From the NCBI GenBank assembly GCA_903813345.2, contig CAIIXF020000003.1, positions 10,556,931 to 10,616,930 of the forward strand: a stretch of DNA of 60,000 nt. The letters run 5' to 3'. Positions 11,492 through 24,102 of this stretch are shown here, one piece after another. The stretch is from Owenia fusiformis. Taxonomy: Eukaryota; Annelida; Polychaeta; Sabellida; Oweniidae. A program made the translations under genes and the position numbers. The notes beneath the pieces are model-generated. The model was not told the origin of the DNA, did no database searches, and saw only the letters and a list, made by a program, of their open reading frames with translations. Numbering within the stretch: the stretch's first letter is position 1; each line of letters opens with the position of its first letter.

Positions 11492-13044
11492 TAGATAAAG
11501 TTCTGTTTTGAAAGTTTAACAAAATCATTACAAATTAATTCTTTTTTTAAGAATTATTTTTGTCTGAATAATTTATTTTTGAATTCCCCCTACCATAATA
11601 ATGACACAATCATAGTAAATTAGATGAGATTCACTTTAAGATTTTTGAAGCCAGCTATATGGTCTTGATGAATTCTCTTTTTTCTAGCGATAGTTAACTT
11701 AAGTTCATAATACAATTTTGAAACATATCCAACTTCAAGTTCATGCTCATAGGCATAAAACCATGTCTAGTAAAAGGAAATATCATCTATTCAAGTGTTT
11801 AAGATATTTCCCTTTCAGTCATTATGATTAAAGTTTAATCCAATTAGTAATTAATATTTTTTGATTTGTAAATGATATTGAAGAAAAGACAATCAATCCG
11901 GCTCTTGCCTAATCCAAAGCATAAATACAAGGATGTTGATGTTTCAAAATCATGTTTTGGAAACATTTTCAGTTTAATCTACTTAATTGTTGTAATAAGA
12001 CTTCTTTGATATTGAAGAAGCAGTTATTTTGGCACTAGCTTAATCCAAATCATAAATAAGAGGCAGGAAATACAATCTTTGATGTTTCATAATATGTATA
12101 TATGTACTTTTAGTCAGAAACATTTTTTTTGTTGAGACAGGAGAAAAACAGAAAATTTCCACAGAACGTTTTGTTGTATTGTTCAGTAAAACTGAATGAA
12201 TCAAGAAGGAATTTCCAAATAAACTACAAGAATGACCAGGGCCAAAAATGAATACACTTGATTCTCTTCAATAAAATAGAAATACTATCTCTATGAACAT
12301 GAACTTGAAGTAATATTCAGTACCAAAAATGAATAAACCTTATTCTTTATAGAAATAATATGCCTATGAGAATGAACTTGAAGTCATATCCAGTGCCAAA
12401 AATGAATAAACCTTATTCTCTTCAATTAATTAGAAATAATATGCCCATAAACATGAACTACTGTATTTTGAAACATAATAATGCATTCAATTTACTTGTA
12501 TGTTCTTCATGTTTCAAATTGTCTCATTCTTAAACTAAATAATTTCCACAATATGGTTGAAAATAGTTGCAACCATTTGGTAAAATGCAACTTAAACAAT
12601 CAATGGTTTGTAATGGTTGCAAATGATTCCATAATTTCAATGATATGCAACCAAAGTTTTCAACCAAATTTTAATGGTTGCAATTTAATGGTTGGAAACC
12701 ATTTCAATTGGTTGCAGCAATGGTTATGCAATGATTTGTAATGGTTGCGCAATGGATTTTAACGGTTGAAATTCGGAAAAAATGGTTGTTTTTTCCTAAG
12801 GGTTTAGTCTCGTCTACTCATTTTCAGGATAACCATTAGACGGGATCACCCATTGGTGGGGACATATTGTACACATTTGTGTTCTTGTTTAATTTATTAA
12901 TAAACTTATTCTGACTCTCAGCAGGGGGTTAATTATGCATCAAAACTCATGAAAAAGTAAATATAACTAGGACAGTAATAAAAACCATATTTCACATACA
13001 TTTGACTGAGGGACCAAAAGGGCATATATCCAGACACATCCTTT

Positions 13045-14757
13045 TTAGCTCACATGGTGAGCTTTTGCAATCACTCACTTGTCCGTCTGTCTGTCCGTCC
13101 GTCCGTCGGTCTGTCCGTCCGTCTGTCTGTCCGTCCATCCGTCAACAATAGTGGCACGTTTTAAAACCTCTGTCGATAGGATTCCTGTTTTAAATTATTT
13201 CTGTTCAACATCAATACAGAAAACTCCCCTATGACTCCTGGTTCAAAAGCTCGCCTATTTTCAAAATGGCCGCCACTTTTGTCTCGCGAAATTCACTTTT
13301 GACCCATTTGTTTTAAAACCTCTGTCGATAGGATTCCCGTTTTAAGTTATTTCTGTTCAACATCAATACAGAAAACTCCCCTATGACTCCTGGTTCAAAA
13401 GCTCGCCTATTTTCAAAATGGCCGTCACTTTTGTCTCGCGAAATTCACTTTCGACCCATTTCCTTGCTTTACAAATAATTTCAGGCGTCCCTCACTGTAA
13501 AATCCATGTCAATGTAAAGGGTAGATATATGTTATAATATTGTTACAAAAAATCAGCGAAAAATTATATCCATTTTTTTATTTTCAGCCATTTTAGTTAA
13601 CATTGATTTGTCTATCTGACTCGCGAAATCCACTTTCCGTCAATAACAGTGGCACGTTTTAAAACCTCTGTCGATAGAATTCCTGTTTTAAGTTATTTCT
13701 GTTCAACATCAATACAGAAAACTCCCCTATGACTCCTGGTTCAAAAGCTCGCCTATTTTCAAAATGGCCGCCACTTTTGTCTCGCGAAATTCACTTTTGA
13801 CCCATTTCCTAGCTTTACAAATAATTTCAAGTGTCCTACATTGTAAAAATCCATGTCAATGTAAAGAGTAGATGTATGAAATAATTTTGTTACGAAAAAT
13901 CAGCGAAAAATTATATCCATTTTTTTATTTTCAGCTATTTTAGTTGACATTGATTTGTTCATCTGTCTCGCAAAATCCACTTTTGGACCATTTACCTTAA
14001 ACCCTCTGTCGATAGGATTTCCGTTTTAAGTTAATTTTGTTCAACATCAATACAAAAAACTCTCCTATGACTCTTGGTTCAAAAGCTCGCCTATTTTCAA
14101 AATGGTCGCCATTCTTGTTCCGCGAAATTCACTTTTTGCCCATTTCCTAGCTTTACAAATAATTCCAGCTGTCCTGCATTGTAAAAAGTCGTGTCACTGT
14201 AAAGAGTAGTTGTATGAAATAATTTTGTTACAAAAAATCGGCAAAATATTATATCTGTTTTTTTATTTTCAGCCATTTTAGTTCACATTGATTTGTCCAT
14301 CTGTCTCGCGAAATCCTCTTTTGAACCATTTGCTTAAAACCTCTGTTGATAGGATTCCAGTTTCACATTATTTTTGTTCAACATCAATACAAAAAAACTC
14401 CCCTATGACTCCTGGTTCAAAAGATTGCCTGATTTCAAAATGGTCGCCATTTTTGTCTCGCGAAATTCAATTTTGGCCTATTTCCTAGCTTTACAAATAA
14501 TTTCAGGTGTCTTGCATTGCAAAAAGCCATGTCACTGTAAAGAGTAGTTGTATGAAATAATTTTGTTCCAAATAATTGGCAAAAAATTATATCCGTTTTT
14601 TTTCTCAGCCATTTCTCAGCCATCGATTTGTCCATCTGTCTCTCAGTCAGTCCAAAATAGTGGCAAGTGGCTTGAAATAATTTTGTTACAAAAAATCAGC
14701 AAAAAATTATATCCGTTTTTTTCTGTCACCATGTGAGCCCAGTACCCACGGTACTAA
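13045..14757. repeat. GTCCGTC-type element with about 345-bp tandem units
   Basis: It begins TTAGCTCACATGGTGAGC, followed by (GTCCGTC)n-like runs at 13080-13145. Four to five units follow, each with ACCTCTGTCGATAGGATTCC, AACTCCCCTATGACTCCTGG and TTTGTCTCGCGAAATTCACT (about 13160, 13315, 13660, 14000, 14340). It ends TCACCATGTGAGCCCAGTAC at about 14727. The ends are inverted. No coding sequence. Confidence 0.8.
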
Positions 14758-14879
14758 TTTTCTGTAAATGCTAGACACTTTGTTGAAGTAGAACTTTCAA
14801 ATAACTTGTAGTCGTTGTGTATATGCAACTTATGTCCTCTGAAGATTTCAAAGCTCTTGGAATTACAGTCTTTGGTGTT

Positions 14880-15442
14880 TACTCTATAAAATTTGACAAA
14901 AAGTAGGACTTATGTCATTTTCAGGAAACTTTCTCAGTCAATGGCATGTTTTGTGATTGACAAGTTTCTCAAAGTTTGCCTTACACTTGATCATTTCTTG
15001 CAATGAATTACATCATTACTAGATTTAAGCATTCCCTACATATTGCTCAATATATGTCAGCATCAAATTATTACAGTTTTTGAGATATTTGACGTCAAAA
15101 AACAGTAAAAATAAGTTATTTTTCAACTTGCTTCACTTGACCAAATTGTTTTTGAAAATCATCTTCAAGTTGCCAGGAGTTCAAATCTGACATTAGTTTT
15201 AGGATTTGACCTTTACTTGACCTTCAATACAGTGACCTTCGAAAGGTCAAAAAAGTTGATTTTTCAAATTGATTTTTGGATGTAAATTTTGGTCAGCTTA
15301 ATCACGAAAGACCTTATTGAGCTCTGAATAATTTAAAATTTTCAAGGTCAAAGGTCATCAAACTAGGTCACACAACTGTGCTATCTAAGTTTCTCAAAGT
15401 TGGAGACTACAAATCCAAATCAATAGTTTTGTTTGAAAGTCA
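14880..15442. repeat. Dispersed repeat, 5' flank of the 6.9-kb transposon
   Basis: Contains the TTTGACGTCAAAAAACAGTA block and GACCTT/AAGGTCA runs that recur in reverse complement at about 45796-46170. It appears to be the body of a GTCCGTC-type element whose tail (TGTGAGCACAGGACCATGGG) is found after the inserted transposon at about 22322-22343. Confidence 0.65.
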
Positions 15443-15493
15443 GGATACAGTGGAGACGATGGGCTCAATTGCCGTATCATATTGCAATTGAAC

Positions 15494-15519
15494 GACGATA
15501 CGGCAATTGCCGTATCGTC
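15494..15519. repeat. Perfect palindrome in the left subterminal region
   Basis: A 26-bp perfect palindrome centred on ACGGCAATTGCCGT. The same 18-bp core palindrome occurs at 15572-15589 and at the other end at 22234-22251, with half sites within both terminal repeats (15466 and about 22273). The repeated arrangement near both ends suggests transposase binding sites. Confidence 0.75.
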
Positions 15520-16635
15520 TTATTTTAATTCCAAACGCGCATGTCTAGCAACTCAGCGCTATTAAAGCATAATACGGCAATTGCCGTATCGTGCGTCAAT
15601 TTTATTAAGAGTATTTATTTTTTATTATCGCCCAAATACAACAGCTCTGGAAGGTCTATTAACACGACTCAAGCAAATATTATAATTCGAAATTCAATTT
15701 TACGCTGGTTTAAATTAAAAAGTCATTTTTATACTTTCTAGGCTCCAGCGTAGTGCAATACTTAAATATAATCAATACTGCGCTTAAGACTGAAACACCG
15801 ATCTTTGAAATACATTTTTATTTCTATTGAAAGTATGATGTTTGATATCTCAAACACACTGAGACAACCGATTTTACCTTGGATAAACAATATTCAAAAT
15901 TAGGTTTAGCATTTAAATCACTGATTTTGAATTACGAAAATAGACTGAACCTAGTATCAACAAGATATATCAATTATTAGTCAGTTAGTATGGCCAGTAT
16001 ATTTAATCAAAACATTGTCGATTATATTATGCGATACTGTTTATTTGCGATATGAAATCTGTGAAAGATTCAGTTAAAAAAGATTTTTCCTTGGGAAATG
16101 GGAAGGAAAGGGAAATGGTAGAATATTTGTCATTATCCACGAAAAAACAAAACTTAGTAGTAGATCTATTGCCCGTGGTAGATCGCTATAAAAACGTTCT
16201 TGTCAGTCTAATGTGCATGAAGGCATATAGTTTGACAAGTATTACGGAACCAAATACATGAAATAAAGTCTTCTTTGCGCATTTGCAATTGCAATAAAGG
16301 TTTCAAGAATTACTTTATAATTATGAGTTTATTACTGTATGTATTTGAATGAAGTTTGTATGATGTACATGTCATTCCTCCTCCTATGTTGAAGCTGAGA
16401 CTATACATATCTAATTGCGGGTGGCGCGACACGGGAGATACAACTCTCGGATAAAGTTTAAAATTCCTTTTATCTGTTTATGTTAGTCTCAGGTTGAAGT
16501 AAGTAGGTTTTCACACAAAATGTAATATTTCCCCTGTAATATAATTACGAATTGAGGCTTAATACTAGTAAATGGAAATGATCAAATATGTATCAACATT
16601 TTTCAATCTGCGTGGATTCCGTGAAACTACACGTA

Positions 16636-16644
16636 ACGATTCAT
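16636..16644. repeat. Target duplication, foldback copy 1, left
   Basis: ACGATTCAT directly precedes the element and is repeated exactly at 20817-20825 directly after it. Confidence 0.95.
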
Positions 16645-16652
16645 GGGTGCAC

Positions 16653-16787
16653 CCCAGTTGTCCGAAACCCAGTTGTCCGAAACCCAGTTGTCCGAAACCC
16701 AGTTGTCCGAAACCCAGTTGTCCGAAACCCAGTTGTCCGAAACCCAGTTTTCCGAAACCCAGTTCTCCGAAACTCAGTTGTCCGAAA
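16653..16787. repeat. 15-bp array, left arm of copy 1 (9 units)
   Basis: Reading inward, the variable triplet of CAG-TTN-TCCG is TTG six times, then TTT, TTC and TTG. The three-frame repeat ORFs (QLSET, SCPKP and VVRNP repeats) are consequences of the 15-bp period. Confidence 0.98.
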
Positions 16788-19700
16788 AATTTAGTCATAA
16801 TTTACCAGATAAAGGGGGACGCACTTCAAGCCAGTTTCATGTCATGTATTAATGGCATGGACAATGATGGACGCATTCTGATGTATAGATCTCTCTCTCA
16901 CTTTGAATTGCATCCATTACACCACGGCGTTACCAGAATGACAGGAACGGGGGATTTATTTTACATTGTGATTCTAAAAAAGGTCATCAAAACACAATAT
17001 ATATTACGGAACAGTTGATCTTATCTTATTCAATATATTTTATATAGGCAAAATAAAATGAAACATTTTGAAACCGATAAAATAAGTTAACGCATAAAAC
17101 TTTAAGAATAAACAGTACACATTACACATTAAACAGTACACGTTGTCAAAATGTTTCGTCGCATTTAATTTCTTAGTCTCTGTCTCTTATCAAATCGTAA
17201 AATGTAAAAGAACAAAACATTCTAAACGTAATCACTTGAGATTAACTGGAAACGAAGACAGGCTGTCCTCGTATCAAATTGGATGTTCTCCCATTCGCAA
17301 GAAGTTTCATTTTCGCCATGTACTCACTTCATCTTTTTAAATTTAATCTCTATTTCTCGAACAGAGTACCTAAATGAAGAATAATTTTTGGTTTCAAAAG
17401 ATGTACACGTCAACTTTACTAAATAAATGCCCACTGGCTTGGGAAAGCTATTTTCCCTTTTATGAACGCCCATCACCCATTGGAAAAATATTGTTCCCTC
17501 TCAAAAAGCCCCATGGGGCATAAAGAAAAATGGTTTAAAAATTGTAGACCCCTATGTATGTTAATATGTAAACGCCACTTGTGACTGCAAATGTGACTGC
17601 AAAAGTATGAGAGCGCAGAAATTCTACGGCGAGCGTGGAAAAGCTATTGGCCGCAGAAATGATAGACCGCACGGTGGCCGTTGGAAATGTGACTGGGGTG
17701 TAATTCCCACAAATCGGGGACACATATCTGACATATGCAATCCACGTTATTCTTCAGGAACAGAAAATGCAACCAATGATAAAATAAAAAATTGCATTTT
17801 GAATCCGACTGAGTCCTATTGATCCTCATAAATTACCCCCTACTCATACCAAGTTAAAATGTGCCCATCGTGCGCCTAATGCTAATGGCGCTGTCACACT
17901 GGTCGTGTCCCGTCCCGTCTCTCAACGTACAAAGCATTCAGGCCAAAATTTAAGGAATAAGCTATAGTGAGCTGTTTCAGAACGCCGTCTGAAACGCGTT
18001 CTGATTCTGAACCCACTGTATTCATTGGACGGTGGGAGGTCGTCCATGCTTACACTTTCAGTATCCAGGGGCGGATCTGGGAACCAATAAGGGGGGGGGG
18101 CCAAGTTTCAGGTCAGAGAAAAAAAAAATTTGGGCCCCTAAAACCCAAAAGTGGGCCCAAATTTTGAAATTTTGAGGCCCTATTTCCTTCAATATATCAT
18201 TTTCAACTACTCATTAAAGTGTGCGCCAAAGTTTAGCGAGTAGGCAAGTAGACCCCAAACGGTTCTAAGTACTTCCAATCCGTCCATACAGTTTAAGCCT
18301 GTTCTCGAGAGCGTAGTGAGAACTAGTTTGGTGTGATAATAGGGTCATCACTTTCTGCAATTGTTGTACCTCATTATGCTACACATTATATATTTTCTCT
18401 AAATTCAAAATTACCTATAACTATTACTCATCTTCCTTTTAAGGCATCATTTCCGGTCAATACCATAAATGGAATCATTTCCGACTATGATTCGGCTTGT
18501 ATCAATTCTATCTTCATACGTAAATTACGTCACGCGACCTCAACCAAAAATAGTATTCTTGAAACATATATAAAGGGGAAACTATAATTAAACGGGGCTT
18601 TTTGGCTGGAGGAACGGACAGAATCGCGAACTCTTTTGGAACTTGGAACATATTTTGTAAGCTAGAATATTAACTGGGAACGCGATTTCAGGATAAGATC
18701 AAATTGGTTTTTATGCATTATTCGTCTGAGAGTATTTCAACGTTTGAATAGCGGGAACACATTGCAAGAAATGAGAGCAATTCATAGAAGATCCGCATTT
18801 TGAGTATTGTATATTTTTAACATATACCTTTATAATGCCATTGCATTAACTACATATATAGCATTAATTTTATATTAAATTTAACTTTGTACGATTTACT
18901 GTTTTATCACAAGCCAAGCGAGATTGAAAATAGGTTAAAATAAATGATTAACTTCAACAAATATATACATATTAAAGAATTCCAAAGCTGTTGGAATATA
19001 CGTACTTGCCTTACACTTTGTGAACAATAAATAAATTATTTGTTCTGATTATTAATTAATACGTCTGTTATAATTATTTGAGATACATATTCCAATATTT
19101 TGGGGAATTCATAAATTACAATATTGATAGTATTTAAGTCTGTTTGCGAGTAACCGATAACATCACGATCCCGGGGTAAATATAATTTCATTCAGGGTGG
19201 GGCTGAATCTAAGAAGAAAACCTTATACAACACAATCACGCGATCTTCGACCGTTAATTGGAATTTTTGACCTACCAGATGCTTGAAAATCAAGGATTGC
19301 GAGTCTGATACTGCACCTTTCTTCTTCCATTATACCATTAAAAGCAAAACAAAATTGCACTTTTGTCAGTGCATTACTTTATTGTAAAGAGTCTCTCGTT
19401 CTAGCAGCGTTTTGGTCCCCACTCCCCAGCTGTTCTTAAAGCTGGGGACCAAAATTACGCTGGAAGTAGGAACTCTGTTTAAGATAATAACGTACCATCA
19501 GAAAGAGATTTTTGTCATGCTTTGAATGGAACAAGTTTGAAGAAAAACGGTACAGTATGAGACTCGTAATCCTTGATTTTCAAATATCCGGTAGGTCAAA
19601 AATTCAAATTAACGGTCGAAGTTAGGACCGCGTGGCAATTATATCGAGTGACAATGTACTTACGACGAACAGGACGTGGGGCAAAGGTTGAACCGTCTCA

Positions 19701-20718
19701 GAATGTATTGGGAACGAGGTAGAAATAAAGAATTCATATGAACGAGTCATGCAAGATACTAAAGAGATACAAATGCATTTTGATACTCAGTTTTTGGGCA
19801 ATTAAAACTCCCTGTCTGCATTGAGTAGTTATTTATTGTCCGGTGTATAATTTTTAAACATTATCCTAATTTTTCACAAAACCTTTTTTGATTCTGCAAT
19901 AGTTAATGGTTGACATCTATGGCACACTAAAAACGAATTTTTTTTATGCAGGGTACGTACATGATACAGATCAAATATTGGCTCTACTACAAACTATTAC
20001 ACACTTACTTCAACAGTTCAATATATCGCAAAAACACAGTTTTGATTTTGAACAATATCACCAATGGGAGAAATTCTTAAATCTAAATGTTTGGAAAGGA
20101 ATACGTTTCTACTAAAACATACAAACCTCTTATATTATGATGAAAAAGGATAGACATCTGATATGTATATATGCCACATATATATAAGTTATACGAAATG
20201 AGCATATTTTATTGATTTATCGAGAATTTGGACGAAATCTTAACAATGGGTGGTACTGAACAACCAAAATCTTCTTTTTAGATATTTTTCAGGGTAGAAA
20301 TATTATCAATTGATATTGGAAAACATAATTAACCATATTTTATTGAGAAAAGGGAATGAAAAAAATTATCAAATGAATATTATATAATTGTCACGGACGT
20401 CCATACGTTATTCTAATAAGATAGATATTCCTTTCGCCAGAATATTCTTTTCGACTGTGATAATTGTCTAAAATGTTGGCGGCAGTCTTGAATTTTCACC
20501 AAGAAGGAGTGCGATTCGTGCTGGACAATGCGGTTCAAAATTTGTAGAATGTCCATATAAGTCTATGTGCCGAGAATCTAGTAAGAATATATATATGATC
20601 GTGAACTTTCGGACCCATTATTGACCGGGCTAACCGATGTCAACGTGTTACCAATGTATGCTGTCCTGATTCGCGAGGTTGCGACAAGATTCGTTACTAA
20701 GAAATTTAATTTTTTAAT

Positions 20719-20808
20719 TTTCGGAGAACTGGGTTTCGGAGAACTGGGTTTCGGAAAACTGGGTTTCGGACAACTGGGTTTCGGACAACTGAGTTTCGGA
20801 CAACTGGG
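20719..20808. repeat. 15-bp array, right arm of copy 1 (6 units)
   Basis: Read inward from the right end on the minus strand, the order is TTG three times, TTT, then TTC twice: the same order of variants as the left arm. Confidence 0.98.
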
Positions 20809-22351
20809 TTGACCCCACGATTCATACCTGTATGAAGTATGCTGAAACGGCCGAGATCTGCTTATATATTGATACATGCGCGGCCTTGACAGAGCAAACC
20901 TACTAACCCACATACGTGTGCTACTAACCTAGATACGTCTAGCTAATTTGCATAATGTTGTTGCAGTCTGAATCCACTTTCTGGCTCTAAACTGGCTGTT
21001 TAAAAAATGGCATTTATTAGTCTATAACTCTGCTATTAGTTGACAGATTTCGAAATAAATAAGACCATGGTTATGCTCGGAACTAAAGCTTTCTGATGGT
21101 TCCACTTTGTAGTGACCAAATTGCGAGAAAACTGAGGAAATAGAAGGTAAAGGCGATTTCTCGAATTCCAAGTTTCACATAAGAAATTCTGCGTTCTGAT
21201 TGGCTGGCTTTCTAGCAGTCCCAATCCACTTTAGCTCTCCAAACTCGCCGTTTTAGAAATGACACTTTTCGGTCTTTTTCTCCGCCATTTCTCGGTCGAT
21301 TTCTAAAAGCATAATGTCATAGTGAAGCTGACAAAACCAGCTTACCGATTGTATCACTTTTGAAGCGATCCATGTGCAATAGATAGGTGGAATTCGAGCG
21401 TGAAAAAGTTTCTCCATAATCGAAGATTCACTTGAGAAATACTGAGGAATCGGGCATTTCTGATTGGTCAGTTTTCCTGCATTCTCAAGTCACTTTCCCG
21501 ACTCTAAACTGAGTTTCTAGAAATGGCACTTGCTACATACGTCTCTTGGTTTTGTTTCTGGGCGAATTGGTTGCTGGACGAAATTATCCAGGCAGCATTG
21601 TCCGTCTGAGAACAATGGTAATGCGAACGGTACTTAGTACTTTGAACGCGATCTAGTAATGACTTAAAGCCGAGACTTTTATACCTAAAACGTCAGTGTA
21701 AAGGATGAATCAAACCCAAAATGCATGCAGGAAGACTATGTTATTTATAAAAACGATAAAAATAAAATTAAAACCTGTCTGGTTTCATGTTATTCTCGCC
21801 TCTGGAATGTCTGAAGAGCACCTTAACCCCCAAAGTACGTTTTTGTCTTTTGCCTAAAATAAGTGAAACTTTGAGAACCCACGGGAGTAATTGCACACGG
21901 CAGAATTTAAATGCACGCGAGGAAAAGTTTATTTTATATATGTTCTTCTAATATCAATAAAAAAATTCATGCCATCTCTTTATTTAATATTGCCGAAATT
22001 AAGTAATTTCACAATTTCAGGGATTTCAGGTTGTAATCGGCCCTTGTGCACTGGAGTAGAAATAAATGATATCTAGGACAAAATATTTCATGTCATTAAA
22101 TTTAAACCCCCTATTTATGGAAAATACTTTAAAATTGTACTTACTATGGATGTTATATGATTTAATATCAATTTGAAGTCCGGAATTGTTTAGATTTTTA
22201 AAAGATAACCGTTATTACAAATAATGACGTTCTATACGGCAATTGCCGTATCGCCGTTCAAATGCAGTATGATACGGCAATCGAGCCCATCGTCTCCACT
22301 GGGATATACATTCCTCTGAAGGTTCCAAACTGTGTGAGCACAGGACCATGG

Positions 22352-22878
22352 GTCCTTTTTTTTGTATCATACCATGCCACTCACGGTCATATTTTGTAAC
22401 ATACCACGTCACACACTGTCATATCATGTATCATACTATGTCACAGACTGTCATATCTTGTAATATACAATGTCCCTTATTGTCTGATCTTGTAACATAT
22501 GTCACTCAATGTCATATCTTGTAACATACCGTGTCACTCAATGTCATATCTTATATCATTCCATTCAACTAACTGTCATATCTTGTAACATACCATGCCA
22601 CTCACTGTCATATCATGTATCATACCATGCCACTCACTGTCATATCATGTATCATACCATGTCACAGTCTGTCATATCATATGACATACCATGTCACTCA
22701 CTGTCATTTATTGTAACATACCATGTCACACACTGTCATATCATGTATCATACCATGTCACTTACTGCCATATCTTGTATCATACTACATAACTCACTGT
22801 CAAATCAAGTAGCATACTATGTTACTCACTGTCATATCTTGTAACACCATGTCACTCATTGACATATCTTGAAACATA
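22352..22878. repeat. 32-bp satellite array (second block)
   Basis: The same 32-bp unit as at 2641-3745. Segment 22375-22713 parallels about 3370-3745 variant for variant. At 22713, however, the array continues uninterrupted into further units where the first block meets a GCTCACACAGTGAGC element. The array runs directly into the 134-bp array at 22879. Confidence 0.9.
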
Positions 22879-23430
22879 CCATTTTGAAAAATGGCGACCA
22901 TTTTTACATTTTTTCTATAACTCAAAAAGTAGTAGAGCGATTTTGTTCATATTTTATATGTGAATACTATAAGCATGGCACACTGTCTAATGACACTTTG
23001 GGTAGTAGGCGACCATTTTGAAAAATGGCGACCATTTTACATTTTTTACTATAACTCAAAAAGTAGTAGAGCGATTTTGTTCATATTTTATATGTGAATA
23101 CTACAAGCATGGCACACTGTCTAATGACACTTTGGGTAGTAGGCGACCATTTTGAAAAATGACGACCATTTTTACATTTTTTCTATAACTCAAAAAGTAG
23201 TAGAGCGATTTTGTTCATATTTTATATGTGAATACTATAAGCATGGCACACTGTCTAATGACACTTTGGGTAGTAGGTGACCATTTTGAAAAATGGCGAC
23301 CATTTTTACTTTTTTACTATAACTCTAAAAGTAGTGGAGCGATTTTGTTCATATTTGGTATGTGAATACTATAAGCATGGTACACTGTCTAATAACACTT
23401 TTGGTGGAAGGCGACCATTTTGAAAAATGG
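22879..23430. repeat. 134-bp tandem array (about 4 units)
   Basis: Units begin CCATTTTGAAAAATGGCGAC at 22879, 23013, 23147, 23281 and 23414. Each contains AAAGTAGTAGAGCGATTTTG and GGCACACTGTCTAATGACAC. Period 133-134 bp; divergence a few percent. Confidence 0.95.
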
Positions 23431-23761
23431 CCAGAAATGGTGAATGATAAATATTATTTGCTTATTTCAGGATGTATGGCATGGGTAATCAGCATGTCAA
23501 AAACATATAGATAGAATATGGTGTAATAACAGATGCAGCAGGGAATAGATGGAAAAACAGATTGCATGTGGAATTGCCGCAATACTTCACCTGTATTTAT
23601 CGTAAAAAACAACTTTTATTTAATTCACTGGAAGGAGCTGTTGATATATGAACAATTAGGATGATAAATGATATGAGATGGCTTGAGGAATGACCACATT
23701 ACTTCACCAGGATTTATATACATATATATTAGCTGATTAAAAAATAGAAAGACATATGCAA

Positions 23762-24102
23762 CAATAGGCATAATATATGATACAGGATGACGCACAAGGA
23801 TTTATGTACATACTGCAAATCATATTCAAAGATATTTAAATAATAACGATGTTAGAGGATTTGTGTTAGTTGTGATTCTTATAGACCATGATGTGAGTCA
23901 AGTGTGGAGATGCCCCCCCCCCCCACAATTCAACAATAAGCATAATAAAGGATACAGGATGGCGCACAAGGAATTGGGTACATACAATGCGGATCATATT
24001 CAAGGCTATTAAATGATACCAGATGGAATGAGGAATTGTGACAGTTGTGATTCTTATAGACCATGATGTGAGTCAAGTGTGGAGATGCCCCCCCACACAC
24101 AA
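23762..24102. repeat. Two-copy tandem duplication with C-runs (about 171 bp)
   Basis: GATACAGGATGRCGCACAAG is found at about 23779 and 23951, followed in both by TAGACCATGATGTGAGTCAA and a run of C. A second short duplication of about 93 bp with TTTTTTGCAWGGGTAATATA follows at 24212-24395. No gene is seen between 23440 and 24680. Confidence 0.75.

Larger units (their letters stand above)
10508..12802. mobile_element. CCCTTA-ended DNA transposon, copy B
   Basis: The left end CCCTTATAAAAAAAACAACC and the reverse complement of the right end (CCCTTAGGAAAAAACAACCA) begin an inverted repeat of about 45 bp, with ATTTTTTCCGAAATTCAAYG in both arms. Inner clusters of CAACCATT (10530-10800) and GGTTGCAATGG (12550-12770) are inverted relative to each other. 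A central 21-bp minisatellite lies at 11403-11491. No target duplication is clear. A MITE fragment is inserted at 10825. No transposase is seen. Confidence 0.7.
4746..12865. mobile_element. Composite repeat element with ATGTCCCCACCA inverted ends
   Basis: The left end ATGTCCCCACCA (4746-4757) is the reverse complement of the right end TGGTGGGGACAT (12854-12865). The interior starts with (GTCTGTCC)n and a non-coding lead, then a roughly 162-bp tandem array (5270-6235, 9976-10507). That array is interrupted by two transposons (6236-9975 and 10508-12802). A partial second copy of the right end is at 1-372. No coding capacity is seen, so mobility of the composite is inferred from its repeated termini. 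Confidence 0.6.
16645..20816. mobile_element. Foldback-like transposon, copy 1 (4172 bp)
   Basis: The left end is GGGTGCAC followed by nine units of CCCAGTTGTCCGAAA (16653-16787). The right end is six inverted units (20719-20808) followed by TTGACCCC. A perfect 9-bp target duplication, ACGATTCAT, flanks it. The arms have no long unique inverted segment, so the terminal inverted repeat is essentially the 15-bp array. The interior is unique AT-rich DNA, about 3.9 kb, with no frame above 85 residues and no recognisable transposase, so the copy is non-autonomous. It carries a secondary insertion with CAGGGGCGGATCTGGG and G-runs at about 18065. It is nested in the 15448-22301 transposon. Tandem-repeat terminal inverted repeats and 9-bp duplications recall Drosophila Foldback (MULE-related) and sea-urchin TU elements. 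Confidence 0.9.
15448..22301. mobile_element. DNA transposon with CAGTGGAGACGATGGGCTC ends, 5-bp duplication
   Basis: The left end CAGTGGAGACGATGGGCTCA and the reverse complement of the right end (CAGTGGAGACGATGGGCTCG) open an inverted repeat of about 60 bp. The direct repeat GGATA flanks both sides (15443-15447 and 22302-22306). Removing the nested foldback element leaves about 2.7 kb. No transposase is recognised; the best frame inside is 69 residues at 16052-16261 without a motif. CAGTG-type ends suggest a hAT-like element, some groups of which make 5-bp duplications; Transib also makes 5-bp duplications but its ends begin CACWRTG. Superfamily remains open. Confidence 0.8.

Noticed and set aside
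16565-17018. Repeat proteins with QLSET, SCPKP, VVRNP or GQLGF motifs in several frames (also at 20578, 36707, 39899, 53816)
   Set aside because: All follow from the 15-bp tandem unit being open in every frame; they sit on the inverted arms of the foldback element and have no start context, domain or conservation beyond the array.
18333-18587. 84-residue frame inside foldback copy 1 as a possible transposase or accessory gene
   Set aside because: The segment is absent from copies 2 and 3, has no recognisable motif and is within the chance length for AT-rich DNA.
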